48,569 bases of DNA from Bacteroidota bacterium (GTDB lineage: Bacteria > Bacteroidota > Bacteroidia > UKL13-3): the NCBI GenBank assembly GCA_947456185.1, contig CANGPW010000014.1, positions 1 through 48,569 of the forward strand, in the 5' to 3' direction. Below the pieces are notes generated by a model that did no database searches, was not told the origin of the DNA, and saw only the letters and a program-made list of their open reading frames with translations. Below are positions 29,044 through 38,552 of the stretch, piece after piece. The position numbers and the translations under genes were made by a program. Every line of letters begins with the position of its first letter. The first letter of the stretch is position 1.

Positions 29044-30303
29044 TTACGCTTTAGCAGCTTCTCCCATGGTTACAAATGCTGATTCTTTATAAACTCCAGC
29101 ATCTAATTTTTCTTTGATGATTGAAAATGCTGCAATGGTTTCTTCTACATCAGAAATGGAATGAACAGCTGTTGGTATTAAACGTAAAATAATCATTCCT
29201 TTTGGCACCACTGGATAAACCACTATAGAACAAAAAATATTAAATGTTTCTCTTAATTCATGTGTAATGGCGGTAGCTTCAGGAATGGTTCCATTAAGCA
29301 CCACAGGTGTAACGGGAGTTGTGGTTACACCAATATTAAATCCTTTAGCTTTTAAGCCACTTTGCAAAGCATTAACTATATTCCATAAATTGTTTTTGTG
29401 CTCTGGATGGTCGCGTAATAAAGAAAGACGTTTTAAAGCGCCAATTACCATTGGCATTGGTAAACTTTTAGCAAAAATTTGAGAGCGCATGTTATAGCGC
29501 ATATGTTTTATTACTGTGTTATCACCGGCTATAAAACCACCAATTCCGGCCATACTTTTAGCAAAAGTACCAAAGTAAATATCAATCGCATGCATGATGT
29601 CTTGCTCCTCACCTACACCTGCTCCCGTTTTACCCATGGTTCCAAAACCGTGCGCATCGTCTACAAACAAACGGAAACTATATTTTTTCTTCAACTCCGC
29701 AATTGCTTTAATATTGCCTTGCGCACCCGTCATTCCAAAAACTCCTTCGGTAATTACTAAAATAGAACCACCCGTTTCAGCTACCATTTTTTCGGCACGC
29801 TTTAACTGAGTTTCTAAGCTTTCCATGTTATTATGGGTAAATACAAAACGTTTGCCCATGTGTAAACGAACTCCATCTATAATGCAAGCATGGCTTTCGG
29901 CATCATACACAATTACATCATGTCTGTCTACTAAACAATCAATGGCCGAAACCATTCCTTGATAACCAAAATTTAATAAAATAGCATCGGGTTTACCAAC
30001 AAAAGCAGCTAATTCACGTTCTAATTGTTCATGGTTAGTACTGTTTCCACTCATCATTCGAGCACCCATTGGGTAGCCCAAACCATATTGTGCAGTGGCT
30101 TCAGCATCTATTTTCCTAACTTCAGGATGATTTGCTAAACCTAAATAATTGTTCAAACTCCAATTTAGTTTTTCTTTTCCTCTAAACATCATTCTTGGTC
30201 CAATTTCACCTTCTAGTTTTGGAAACATATAATATCCATAACTATCATCTCCATGTTGGCCTAAAGGACCTGGTTTGCTTTTAAGTTTTTCAAATAAATC
30301 CAT
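29044..30303 (-). CDS. Alpha-oxoamine synthase family PLP enzyme (serine palmitoyltransferase-like)
   Basis: NYLGLANHPEVRKIDAEA, VDDAHGFGTMGKTGAGVGEEQ, GTFAKSMAGIGGFIAG (PLP Lys); more SPT-like than KBL-like around the PLP lysine. Confidence 0.8.
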   Translation of the reverse strand: MDLFEKLKSKPGPLGQHGDDSYGYYMFPKLEGEIGPRMMFRGKEKLNWSLNNYLGLANHPEVRKIDAEATAQYGLGYPMGARMMSGNSTNHEQLERELAAFVGKPDAILLNFGYQGMVSAIDCLVDRHDVIVYDAESHACIIDGVRLHMGKRFVFTHNNMESLETQLKRAEKMVAETGGSILVITEGVFGMTGAQGNIKAIAELKKKYSFRLFVDDAHGFGTMGKTGAGVGEEQDIMHAIDIYFGTFAKSMAGIGGFIAGDNTVIKHMRYNMRSQIFAKSLPMPMVIGALKRLSLLRDHPEHKNNLWNIVNALQSGLKAKGFNIGVTTTPVTPVVLNGTIPEATAITHELRETFNIFCSIVVYPVVPKGMIILRLIPTAVHSISDVEETIAAFSIIKEKLDAGVYKESAFVTMGEAAKA

Positions 30304-30524
30304 GTTGTTTAAATATTTTATTTTTTAGCAAATGTAAGGGTTATCGTTTAAAAATAAATAGCTGATAAATGATAGGCTTTTTGGATTTTGTTTTATTTGA
30401 AAGGTTGATTAATTGATTAGTGCAGGAGCAATAACGAAATAAATAGAGATAGGCATTAGCTAACTCAAAAAAATTGTAATCCTATAATGCAGGAAATACT
30501 TATTCGGATCATTTGCGAGAAATA

Positions 30525-30553
30525 GTAGAAACAATGGCATGCCTTGTCTCTAC
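30525..30553. repeat. Palindromic intergenic repeat, GTAGAGACAAGGCATGCC-type
   Basis: GTAGAAACAATGGCATGCCTTGTCTCTAC; near-perfect palindrome centred on GGCATGCC, ending at the stop codon of the 1142-aa gene. Confidence 0.8.
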
Positions 30554-33500
30554 TAAAAATCTAATCCTAATGCAAAATAATAAATTGGCTTTTTTGTAAC
30601 TTCAGCATCTTGAATTCCCCATGCGGTATCAAAGCGAACAAAATAGCCTAATAATACTGTTCTTAATCCGCCTCCAAAACCTGCCACCAAAGGATCGCGA
30701 ACATTGGTTACTTTTGCTAAAACTGGTGTTACATTGATAGTTTTTTGGTTAAAAGTATTGTCATCGCTATACGGATTATTTCCAATCCAAGCAGAACCCA
30801 TGTCAAAGAATGGAACTACTTGAAAGTTATTTAAAAACGAACTTCTAAGGGGACGATTGAAAGCATATTGGAAAATTGGAATGCGAATTTCTGTATTCAG
30901 TAATGCAAAATTATTTCCATTTCTAATGTTTTGTTCAAAGCCACGCATGTTTGCCGCCAAAGCTTGAAACACATAATTTTCAGTGGTAGATGTGCTTGAT
31001 TCGTTGTTAAACCTTGGGGCAATCCAGTTTTCTACTCCACCCAAATAATATACCACTTTAGCCGGCCCAAACGATGTATTTGCTGTTAAACGCGTACACC
31101 AAATAATTTGTCTATGAATTTTTTCATAATGTCTTGCATCCACGCCAACTGCATTAAGTTGCGTATTCCAATCATCGAAATTAGCATAGCGTTCATAAAA
31201 AAACTTTAAACGCGTTCCGTTCCAAAGGTTCATTCCACGCGGATGTGTGTTATCAAAAACAAATTCTAATTTAGCTCCTAACCAATTGGTCACTCTATCG
31301 GGAACCTCCATCACTGCGGAACTCGAACCTTTTAAAATATCTCTATCTGTTCTACCAAAAATATTTAATCTAAAACTGCTAGTTGGTGAAATTGGATATT
31401 TTAAAATATACCTTAACTCGTGGCTATAACTTTTTACAGCATTATCGTTTTCGGCTACTCCTCCACTTCTGCTTTGCCGATAAAAAACAAATTTGTGATC
31501 AGCTCGTTTTTTTAATGTTTCAAAGGAAGCAAAATAATCAAATCCTGTTAAATCAAAACTTACCCTTACACCTCCAGTAAATCTGTAATCTTCCATCAAA
31601 TCAATCATACCTAATTTAAACATTCCGTTTAAACCAGGATTAAACATTTGTGCATTAGCACTTCCTATTGGCTGATAATAGGTATTGATGATGGAGTTGT
31701 CAATTTGAGTAACTACTTGATCTGCAAAAAAAGTAACATCATAAAACTTTGGCGTACTAATTTTCAATCCTTTTTTCAAACTTTCATTTGCCGTTCCTTT
31801 TGGAATAATTAAGTAAGCTGGGCGCTTGTATTCATCGGGTGTAAACTCACTCATAAAAAAGAATTGTGTAGTATCTTGCGCTATTCTTTCTTCAGTTTCT
31901 ATCGGTTTTATATTAATTGCTTCACCGTTATATGGTTCATTTATTTGCTCCGCAAAACTTCTAAAACATTTTACGCCACTTTCATATTGTTTATTGGTAA
32001 CTCCGCTTTTAAGCCTATACATATTTGGATAGCTTTCTATTGGTTTGCTAGCTTCTTCAATGCTGCGTTCCTGCGGACTTAATTTTATAAAATACTTGTT
32101 GTTAAACAACATTAAGTCGTAAGTAGTTTTGGCCTGAGCTGATACATCGTGCGCTAAAATTCCTCTTTGGTAATTAGTAAGCGGATAAGTGGTCACCAAA
32201 TCTTTATTATAAATAATAGTGTCTATTTTTTCTACTGTGCTATCCAGCACAATGTTTTTGCCCCGGTAAGAAAATGATGTTCCACTCCAAGTTAGTTTAT
32301 CGGTATAAAGCAGCGTATCCATTGGCTTTTCGGTGTATTCAAAATACTTTATATACAAAGCTGTAAAATCATATTCTTCGTCTAACTTGGCCGCATAACG
32401 ATTTTTGGTTCCGTTATAATCACTGATATATGCATAATAATTTCGCTTATATTCTATCGGATTTGTTTCGTTGATATAAGGCGTTTTGGTTAATCGTTTG
32501 AGCATTCTTGTCTTTGGCGATTCGTCAATATCATATAAATAAACATCGTAGTTATTGTCATCGGCTAATTTCGGATTTACACCCATACTTAATGAGTCCG
32601 TTGGACGATTTGAACTGAAAATTATTTTGCTAGAAGCATCGGTATATCTTGGACTGGCATCATCGTAAATATCATTGGTAATTTGTCTTTCTTTTCTACT
32701 TGGAATATCATAGGTAAATATATCTGATTGGCCTTTCCTGATGGCGCTAACCGCCAATGTTCGGCCATTATCGCTGTAATCAAAACCCGTGATTTTATCA
32801 AACTTAAAAAACTGTTTAACTTCTTTGGTTTTATTGGTTAAATCCAATGTTTTTAGCAACAATTTTCCTTTCTTTTCATAAACCATGGCTACTTTATCTC
32901 CACCTTGTTGCCAAGCAATAATTGGAAAACTATAATCGTATTCTAGCTGATAATATTTCAATCCGCCTTTCAGAATTTTCTTTAATTTATTGGTTTTGGT
33001 ATTCAATAACCAAACTTTATACTTACCATTTTTATTGCTTGTAAAACTTACATAATTCCCTTTGCTCGAAACCTTCATTTGGGGTTGAATGTATTGGGCA
33101 ACTCTGCGTTTTATTTTCAGGTCAACCAAAGGCATATTTCGTCCTACATCTTCTCGGTTATACATTTTTTGATAATATTCAAACCAATCTTTTTGAATTT
33201 GTTTAAACGTTTTATCATTACACACATAACTCAACGCACTTTCGTAATTTCGGGTAACACGAACTGCATAAATTACTTGCTTAATAACTTCTTCTGGGCG
33301 TTCATTATTATCTATAATATATTTCCAAATACTGTGGCCAGCAAACACCGCATCTTTCTGGTTTAACCGATTAAATTTCTTGAACTTTTTAGTTAAAATT
33401 CCATCCTTCATTCTGTTATCCATATCAGCATCCCAATCCTTGCTAATATAAGCAGTTAAGCCATGTAGGAACCATTCTGGCAAGTTCAATAAAGCAGCAT

Positions 33501-33981
33501 TTTGAATGCGTTCTTGCAAACTTCCACCGTATAAAATTTCGTTGATTAAAACCATGGCAATTCCTTCATTTAATTGCCTTGCAAAATCAGCATGATCACC
33601 ATTAAAATAAACGTATATTTTATTGCTATTTACCTGTGTATATCCACCAGTATTTTGCGCCAAATCTTCCAACCCAAAATTACTTTGTTTTAAATCCGAC
33701 AAAGTATTGAAACAAATAATTTCTACTCGTCCGCTTAGCGGATGTTCTAATTTTTCTTCTAAAACTGAAAGTTTTTCGTTTACATATTTTAAACTAAAAG
33801 TAGCCAATTCACGGCCACCACTGTAGTAGTAAGCATCAAAGTTTTCAATGCGCAAATAGTTCCAATCAAACGGCCCGTATTGAACCCTGTTTTGACCAAA
33901 AGTTGTATTTATTCCTTGGCTAAATAACGAATTATTTAAACCAAAAAATAACATAATTAAAAGGTATTTTATTGAACGCAT
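30553..33981 (-). CDS. Large envelope protein: signal peptide + peptidase-MA-like N-domain + PD40/TolB-like propeller + Omp85-like C-terminal barrel
   Basis: LPEWFLHGLTAYIS (peptidase_MA-like); repeated propeller motifs (YDYSFPIIAWQQGGDKVAMVYE, DIFTYDIPSRKERQITNDIYDDASPRYTDASSKIIFSSNR); C-terminal barrel (LEFVFDNTHPRGMNLWNGTRLKFFYE, NMRGFEQNIRNGNNFALLNTEIRIPIFQY). Confidence 0.85.
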   Translation of the reverse strand: MRSIKYLLIMLFFGLNNSLFSQGINTTFGQNRVQYGPFDWNYLRIENFDAYYYSGGRELATFSLKYVNEKLSVLEEKLEHPLSGRVEIICFNTLSDLKQSNFGLEDLAQNTGGYTQVNSNKIYVYFNGDHADFARQLNEGIAMVLINEILYGGSLQERIQNAALLNLPEWFLHGLTAYISKDWDADMDNRMKDGILTKKFKKFNRLNQKDAVFAGHSIWKYIIDNNERPEEVIKQVIYAVRVTRNYESALSYVCNDKTFKQIQKDWFEYYQKMYNREDVGRNMPLVDLKIKRRVAQYIQPQMKVSSKGNYVSFTSNKNGKYKVWLLNTKTNKLKKILKGGLKYYQLEYDYSFPIIAWQQGGDKVAMVYEKKGKLLLKTLDLTNKTKEVKQFFKFDKITGFDYSDNGRTLAVSAIRKGQSDIFTYDIPSRKERQITNDIYDDASPRYTDASSKIIFSSNRPTDSLSMGVNPKLADDNNYDVYLYDIDESPKTRMLKRLTKTPYINETNPIEYKRNYYAYISDYNGTKNRYAAKLDEEYDFTALYIKYFEYTEKPMDTLLYTDKLTWSGTSFSYRGKNIVLDSTVEKIDTIIYNKDLVTTYPLTNYQRGILAHDVSAQAKTTYDLMLFNNKYFIKLSPQERSIEEASKPIESYPNMYRLKSGVTNKQYESGVKCFRSFAEQINEPYNGEAINIKPIETEERIAQDTTQFFFMSEFTPDEYKRPAYLIIPKGTANESLKKGLKISTPKFYDVTFFADQVVTQIDNSIINTYYQPIGSANAQMFNPGLNGMFKLGMIDLMEDYRFTGGVRVSFDLTGFDYFASFETLKKRADHKFVFYRQSRSGGVAENDNAVKSYSHELRYILKYPISPTSSFRLNIFGRTDRDILKGSSSAVMEVPDRVTNWLGAKLEFVFDNTHPRGMNLWNGTRLKFFYERYANFDDWNTQLNAVGVDARHYEKIHRQIIWCTRLTANTSFGPAKVVYYLGGVENWIAPRFNNESSTSTTENYVFQALAANMRGFEQNIRNGNNFALLNTEIRIPIFQYAFNRPLRSSFLNNFQVVPFFDMGSAWIGNNPYSDDNTFNQKTINVTPVLAKVTNVRDPLVAGFGGGLRTVLLGYFVRFDTAWGIQDAEVTKKPIYYFALGLDF

Positions 33982-34170
33982 GCAGCTTTTTTACAAACAC
34001 CAAAATTAAACGCAATTTTATAAATACAAAGTAATATTATTAGAAAGTTTGGTTGCAAGGAAATTTTGGATGTTGAATTTTGGATGATTTCCAATTATTA
34101 CTTTGAATACTTTAATGTTATTTTAAATTGTTATGATTGCAAATAATAAACTTAAAACTACCACTCAAAA

Positions 34171-34704
34171 ATGAAACTAATATTCCTTACAATCTTATCT
34201 TTTTTTCTTTTTGCTCTAAAAGTAAAGTGTCAACATTTAATTATAAAAACCAATAACGATTCCGTTAAAGTAGAAATAATAGAAGAAAAAAGGAAAGCAT
34301 ATTTGTGTTTAAGACTAGAAAAACCAAAAATATATATAAACATTAAAAAAGCTGATATCAAAAATATCATATCTATAGATAAAGATACGGCTAAAAATAT
34401 TCAATTGACAGCAACTAAAAATGAATCAGAAGAAATATATTCAAATCGAGAAAATGCAGGCGATTATTTAAAAAGTGCTGGTAATAATTTCTTTATGGCG
34501 GAGGGTTTTAGTTTAATTGGAGCAGCACTTTTAGCAGTAAATTTAGGAAGAATAAAGCAAGACCAATCATTAACAATTGGCTCCCTAGGACTTCAAATGG
34601 TGGGTATTATTTTAAATTTTACCGCTGCAAATAGATTAGCAAATGCCGGAAGAATTTTAAAACAAGAACAACTACAATTTATAAAGAAAGAAAAAGCTAA
34701 GTAA
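34171..34704 (+). CDS. Hypothetical secreted/membrane protein, 177 aa
   Basis: N-terminal signal peptide (MKLIFLTILSFFLFALKVKCQ), hydrophobic C-terminal segment; isolated plus-strand ORF in otherwise non-coding interval. Confidence 0.65.
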   Translation: MKLIFLTILSFFLFALKVKCQHLIIKTNNDSVKVEIIEEKRKAYLCLRLEKPKIYINIKKADIKNIISIDKDTAKNIQLTATKNESEEIYSNRENAGDYLKSAGNNFFMAEGFSLIGAALLAVNLGRIKQDQSLTIGSLGLQMVGIILNFTAANRLANAGRILKQEQLQFIKKEKAK

Positions 34705-34866
34705 AATTTAATTCACAATATTATAAATAGCTGTGTCAATTAAATTCATCATTACTTCCCCAACCAATGAAAATTATTTCCATTTGCTAAATAAATCAAC
34801 CAAATATCAACACCCTTTTTAGTGTCTAATAAAATGCTCACATTGCACCCAATTAATTGAAACAAA

Positions 34867-36234
34867 ATGAGCAAAATTTTAATTATTGACGATGAAAAAG
34901 CCATTCGCAATACCCTTCGCGAAATATTAGAATATGAAAGCTACCAAGTAGATGAAGCGGCTAATGGTGAAGAGGGTTTAGAGAAACTTGAAGTTGGTGA
35001 ATATGCTGCCGTTTTATGCGATATAAAAATGCCAAAAATGGATGGCATTGAAGTATTAACACGTGCACAAGAAATAGATGATGACATTCCTTTTATTATG
35101 ATTTCGGGAAATGGAACCATTGAAACTGCGGTAGAAGCAACCAAAAAAGGTGCATATGATTTTATTTCAAAACCACCTGATTTGAATCGTCTACTGATTA
35201 CGCTTCGCAATGCAATTGACAAAAAATCGTTAACGGTTGAAACAAAAGTTTTACGCAGAAAAGTTACCAAAACCCGTGAAATGATTGGCGATAGCCCAGC
35301 TATTCAAAACATTATGAGCACCATTGAAAAAGTGGCTCCTACCGATGCAAGGGTTTTAGTTACTGGCGAAAATGGAACTGGAAAAGAATTAGTAGCACTT
35401 TGGTTACACGAAAAAAGTAACAGAAATAATAATCAATTGGTAGAAGTTAATTGCGCAGCCATACCAACAGATTTAATAGAATCAGAATTATTTGGACATG
35501 AAAAAGGTGCATTTACTTCGGCCATCAAACAACGCATAGGAAAATTTGAACAAGCCAATGGCGGAACTTTATTTTTAGACGAAATTGGCGATATGAGTTT
35601 AGCCGCTCAAGCCAAAGTTTTACGTGCTTTGCAAGAAGGAAAAATTACCCGAGTGGGTGGCGACAAAGACATTGAAGTGGATGTGCGAGTAGTAGCTGCA
35701 ACCAATAAAAATTTATTGCAAGAAATAGAAAAAGGTAATTTTAGAATGGATTTATACCACCGTTTAAGTGTGATTTTAATTCATGTGCCTTCGTTAAATG
35801 ATAGAAAAGATGACATTCCAATTTTGGCCGAAAAGTTTATAAAAGAAGTATGTGAAGACAATAATTTTCCTAGAAAAATGTTTTTACCACAAGCCTTAGA
35901 TGAACTTAAAAAATTGGATTATTATGGAAATATTCGTGAGCTGCGCAATGTGGTAGAACGCTTGGTAATATTAGGCCAGCAACGCATTACAGTGGAAGAT
36001 GTGAAGAAATTTGCAAGTCCATTAAGTGCGCGCGAAGAAGAGAAAAACATTTATGAAAGATTTAGCGCTTTGCAAGATTTTAAAGAATATGTAGAACGCA
36101 TTTTTATAGAAGAAAAACTTAAGAAAAACGGTTGGAATGTGGCAAAAACTGCTTTGGAAATTGATATTCAAAGAAGTCATTTGTACAACAAAATTGAAAA
36201 ATATACGCTAAAACGTGGCGAGTATATTGATTAA
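34867..36234 (+). CDS. Sigma-54-dependent response regulator (NtrC/AtoC family)
   Basis: Receiver (ILIIDDEKAIRNTL, LCDIKMPKMDG, ISKPPD), AAA+ (GENGTGKELVALWLHEKSNR, ESELFGHEKGAFTSA = GAFTGA-type loop), Fis-like C-terminus. Confidence 0.95.
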   Translation: MSKILIIDDEKAIRNTLREILEYESYQVDEAANGEEGLEKLEVGEYAAVLCDIKMPKMDGIEVLTRAQEIDDDIPFIMISGNGTIETAVEATKKGAYDFISKPPDLNRLLITLRNAIDKKSLTVETKVLRRKVTKTREMIGDSPAIQNIMSTIEKVAPTDARVLVTGENGTGKELVALWLHEKSNRNNNQLVEVNCAAIPTDLIESELFGHEKGAFTSAIKQRIGKFEQANGGTLFLDEIGDMSLAAQAKVLRALQEGKITRVGGDKDIEVDVRVVAATNKNLLQEIEKGNFRMDLYHRLSVILIHVPSLNDRKDDIPILAEKFIKEVCEDNNFPRKMFLPQALDELKKLDYYGNIRELRNVVERLVILGQQRITVEDVKKFASPLSAREEEKNIYERFSALQDFKEYVERIFIEEKLKKNGWNVAKTALEIDIQRSHLYNKIEKYTLKRGEYID

Positions 36235-36341
36235 TAAAAAACCAACTGAACTTTAATTATAGTTGATAAAACAATATTTGTTCAACTCCCAAATACGCCA
36301 CAATTAACGAGCCCAATGTGGGGGCATTTTATATATATATT

Positions 36342-36376
36342 AAAATCCTTGCTTGAAAAATAGCAAGGATTTTTTG
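36342..36376 (+). terminator. Intrinsic terminator of the NtrC-type regulator
   Basis: AAAATCCTTGCT-tgaaaaat-AGCAAGGATTTTTT. Confidence 0.88.
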
Positions 36377-36464
36377 TTTAAACGCTTTTCAATTAAGTGA
36401 TAAAAATTAAACATGAAATTGTATAGCTATTTTCTGTTTTATTTGCACAAAATATAAAAGAATT

Positions 36465-37655
36465 ATGTACAAAACATTGCAACCAATTTTACAAGCTGAA
36501 CTTAAGGAAATAGAAGAAGCAGGATTATACAAACGCGAAAGAATTATTACTAGCCCACAAGCAGCAGAAATTACTGTTAGTAGTGGGGCAAAAGTTTTAA
36601 ATTTTTGTGCCAATAATTACTTGGGTTTATCTAGCCATCCAGTGGTTTTACAAGCTGCAAAAGATGCAATAGATACACATGGTTTTGGATTAAGTAGCGT
36701 ACGATTTATCTGCGGTACGCAAGATATTCATAAAACTTTAGAAGCAAAAATATCAGCGTTTTTAGGAACGGAGGATACCATTTTATATGCAGCTGCTTTT
36801 GATGCAAATGGTGGAGTTTTTGAACCTTTGTTCAATGAAAAAGATGCAATTATTAGCGATTCTTTAAATCATGCAAGTATCATTGATGGTGTTCGTTTGT
36901 GCAAAGCGGAACGTTTCAGGTATGAAAACAATAACATGGCCGATTTAGAAGCTACGTTACTAGAAGCAAAACATTGCAGAAACAGAATTATAGTTACCGA
37001 CAGTGTTTTTAGTATGGATGGAACCATTGCGCAGCTAGATAAAATAGTGGAACTAGCCGATAAATATGAAGCATTAATTATGATTGACGAATGTCATTCA
37101 AGCGGATTTATGGGAAAAACTGGAAGAGGAACGCATGAACATTGTGGTGTGTTAGGAAAAATAGATATTATAACTGGAACTTTAGGAAAAGCGTTAGGTG
37201 GAGCTAGTGGAGGATTTACCAGCGGAAGAAAAGAAATTATTGACATGCTTCGCCAACGTTCTCGACCGTATTTGTTTAGCAATACTTTAGCACCAAGTAT
37301 AGTTGGAGCAAGTATTGCAGTGCTTGATATGCTTACCAAAACTACTGCCTTGCGCGATAAATTATGGGAAAATGCAAAGTATTTTAGAACGCAAATAGAA
37401 GCTGCTGGTTTTGATGTAAAGCCTGGTGAACATGCCATTATTCCTATTATGCTTTATGATGCAAAATTATCACAAGATTTTGCTGCAAAATTATTAGAGG
37501 AAGGAATTTATGTAATAGGTTTTTATTTTCCAGTGGTTCCAAAAGGCCAAGCAAGAATCAGGGTTCAAATGTCGGCAGGACATGATAAAGAACATTTAGA
37601 CAAAGCCATTGCAGCATTTACCAAAGTAGGTAAAGAGTTGGGCGTAATAAAATAG
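36465..37655 (+). CDS. kbl: Glycine C-acetyltransferase (2-amino-3-ketobutyrate CoA ligase)
   Basis: [82 protein letters not shown]. Confidence 0.94.
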   Translation: MYKTLQPILQAELKEIEEAGLYKRERIITSPQAAEITVSSGAKVLNFCANNYLGLSSHPVVLQAAKDAIDTHGFGLSSVRFICGTQDIHKTLEAKISAFLGTEDTILYAAAFDANGGVFEPLFNEKDAIISDSLNHASIIDGVRLCKAERFRYENNNMADLEATLLEAKHCRNRIIVTDSVFSMDGTIAQLDKIVELADKYEALIMIDECHSSGFMGKTGRGTHEHCGVLGKIDIITGTLGKALGGASGGFTSGRKEIIDMLRQRSRPYLFSNTLAPSIVGASIAVLDMLTKTTALRDKLWENAKYFRTQIEAAGFDVKPGEHAIIPIMLYDAKLSQDFAAKLLEEGIYVIGFYFPVVPKGQARIRVQMSAGHDKEHLDKAIAAFTKVGKELGVIK

Positions 37656-37686
37656 TTTATTTAATTATAAAATTTTTCATTTTACA

Positions 37687-37752
37687 CGTCATTGCGAACG
37701 CAGTGAAGCAATCTCACAAAGAAAAGAGATTGCTTCGTTCCTCGCAATGACG
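37687..37752. repeat. 66-bp imperfect inverted repeat, CGTCATTGCGA...TCGCAATGACG
   Basis: CGTCATTGCGA-acgcagt-GAAGCAATCTC-acaaagaaaa-GAGATTGCTTC-gttcc-TCGCAATGACG. Confidence 0.9.
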
Positions 37753-37795
37753 TTTTTAAATAAACTACTAATAATTAGATAAAAGCAAAATATCC

Positions 37796-37904
37796 AGTCA
37801 TTCCGGAGGAATCTTCCTTGTTAACTTATACCATTGAATTTTACAATAGGTTTTTATTAGGCTCAAAAATATTTTTAGTCAAAGAAGTTTCCCTCGGAAT
37901 GACT
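37796..37904. repeat. 109-bp element with terminal inverted repeats AGTCATTCCG...CGGAATGACT
   Basis: Left AGTCATTCCGGAGGAAT versus reverse complement of right end AGTCATTCCGAGGGAAA; ~75-bp non-coding centre. Confidence 0.8.
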
Positions 37905-37977
37905 CAACGCAATCTTTTTTTAAGACATACTGTCATTGGATTGATTTTTGTTAAGTTTGCATAAATATATTTTTTGA

Positions 37978-38472
37978 ATGATTAGTCAATTTAACCAAAT
38001 GCCCCCAAACGCCAAAGTTTGGATTTATGCAAGCGATAAAATTATTTCCCCTTCACAATTAGCAATTATAAATCAAAAAGCAATTCCTTTTATTCAAAAT
38101 TGGACCGCTCATCAAAATCATTTACAAGCAGAATTTGCGGTTTTATATAACTGCTTTTTAGTATTTATGGTGAATGAAAGTGTACATGAAATTAGCGGTT
38201 GTGGAATAGATAAATTAACACATTTAATTAGAGAAATAGATTCGGAAACTAATTTGAATTTATTGAATAGAATGGGCGTTCAATTGCTTGAAAACAATGA
38301 AGTAACATGTTTAACTAAAAGTGAATTTTTAGATAAATTAGCTGCTCAAAATTTAGATAATTCAAAGACCTTTAACAATCAAGTTACTACAAAAAAACAG
38401 TTTGAAATGGATTGGATAATTCCTTTAGAAAATGCTTGGTATTACCCTAAAATAAAATTACAATCATTTTAA
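37978..38472 (+). CDS. Conserved Bacteroidota protein of unknown function, 164 aa
   Basis: PPNAKVWIYASDKIISPSQLAIINQKAIPFIQNWTAHQNHLQAEFAVLYNCFLVFMVNES..ISGCGIDKLTHLIREI; I recall this family being labelled 'ABC transporter ATPase' although no Walker motifs are present. Confidence 0.78.
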   Translation: MISQFNQMPPNAKVWIYASDKIISPSQLAIINQKAIPFIQNWTAHQNHLQAEFAVLYNCFLVFMVNESVHEISGCGIDKLTHLIREIDSETNLNLLNRMGVQLLENNEVTCLTKSEFLDKLAAQNLDNSKTFNNQVTTKKQFEMDWIIPLENAWYYPKIKLQSF

Positions 38473-38552
38473 AATACATTTTGCTAGCTCAAAACTATTT
38501 GTAGTTTTGAAAAAAGATATCACAATAAATTTAATATAAAAAAGAAATATAA

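Noticed and set aside
29479-29809. Plus-strand ORFs of 71-93 aa
   Set aside because: Antisense to the SPT-like gene; typical shadow ORFs
31247-33826. Several plus-strand ORFs of 60-95 aa
   Set aside because: Antisense to the 1142-aa envelope gene; no start/ribosome-binding context or family signal
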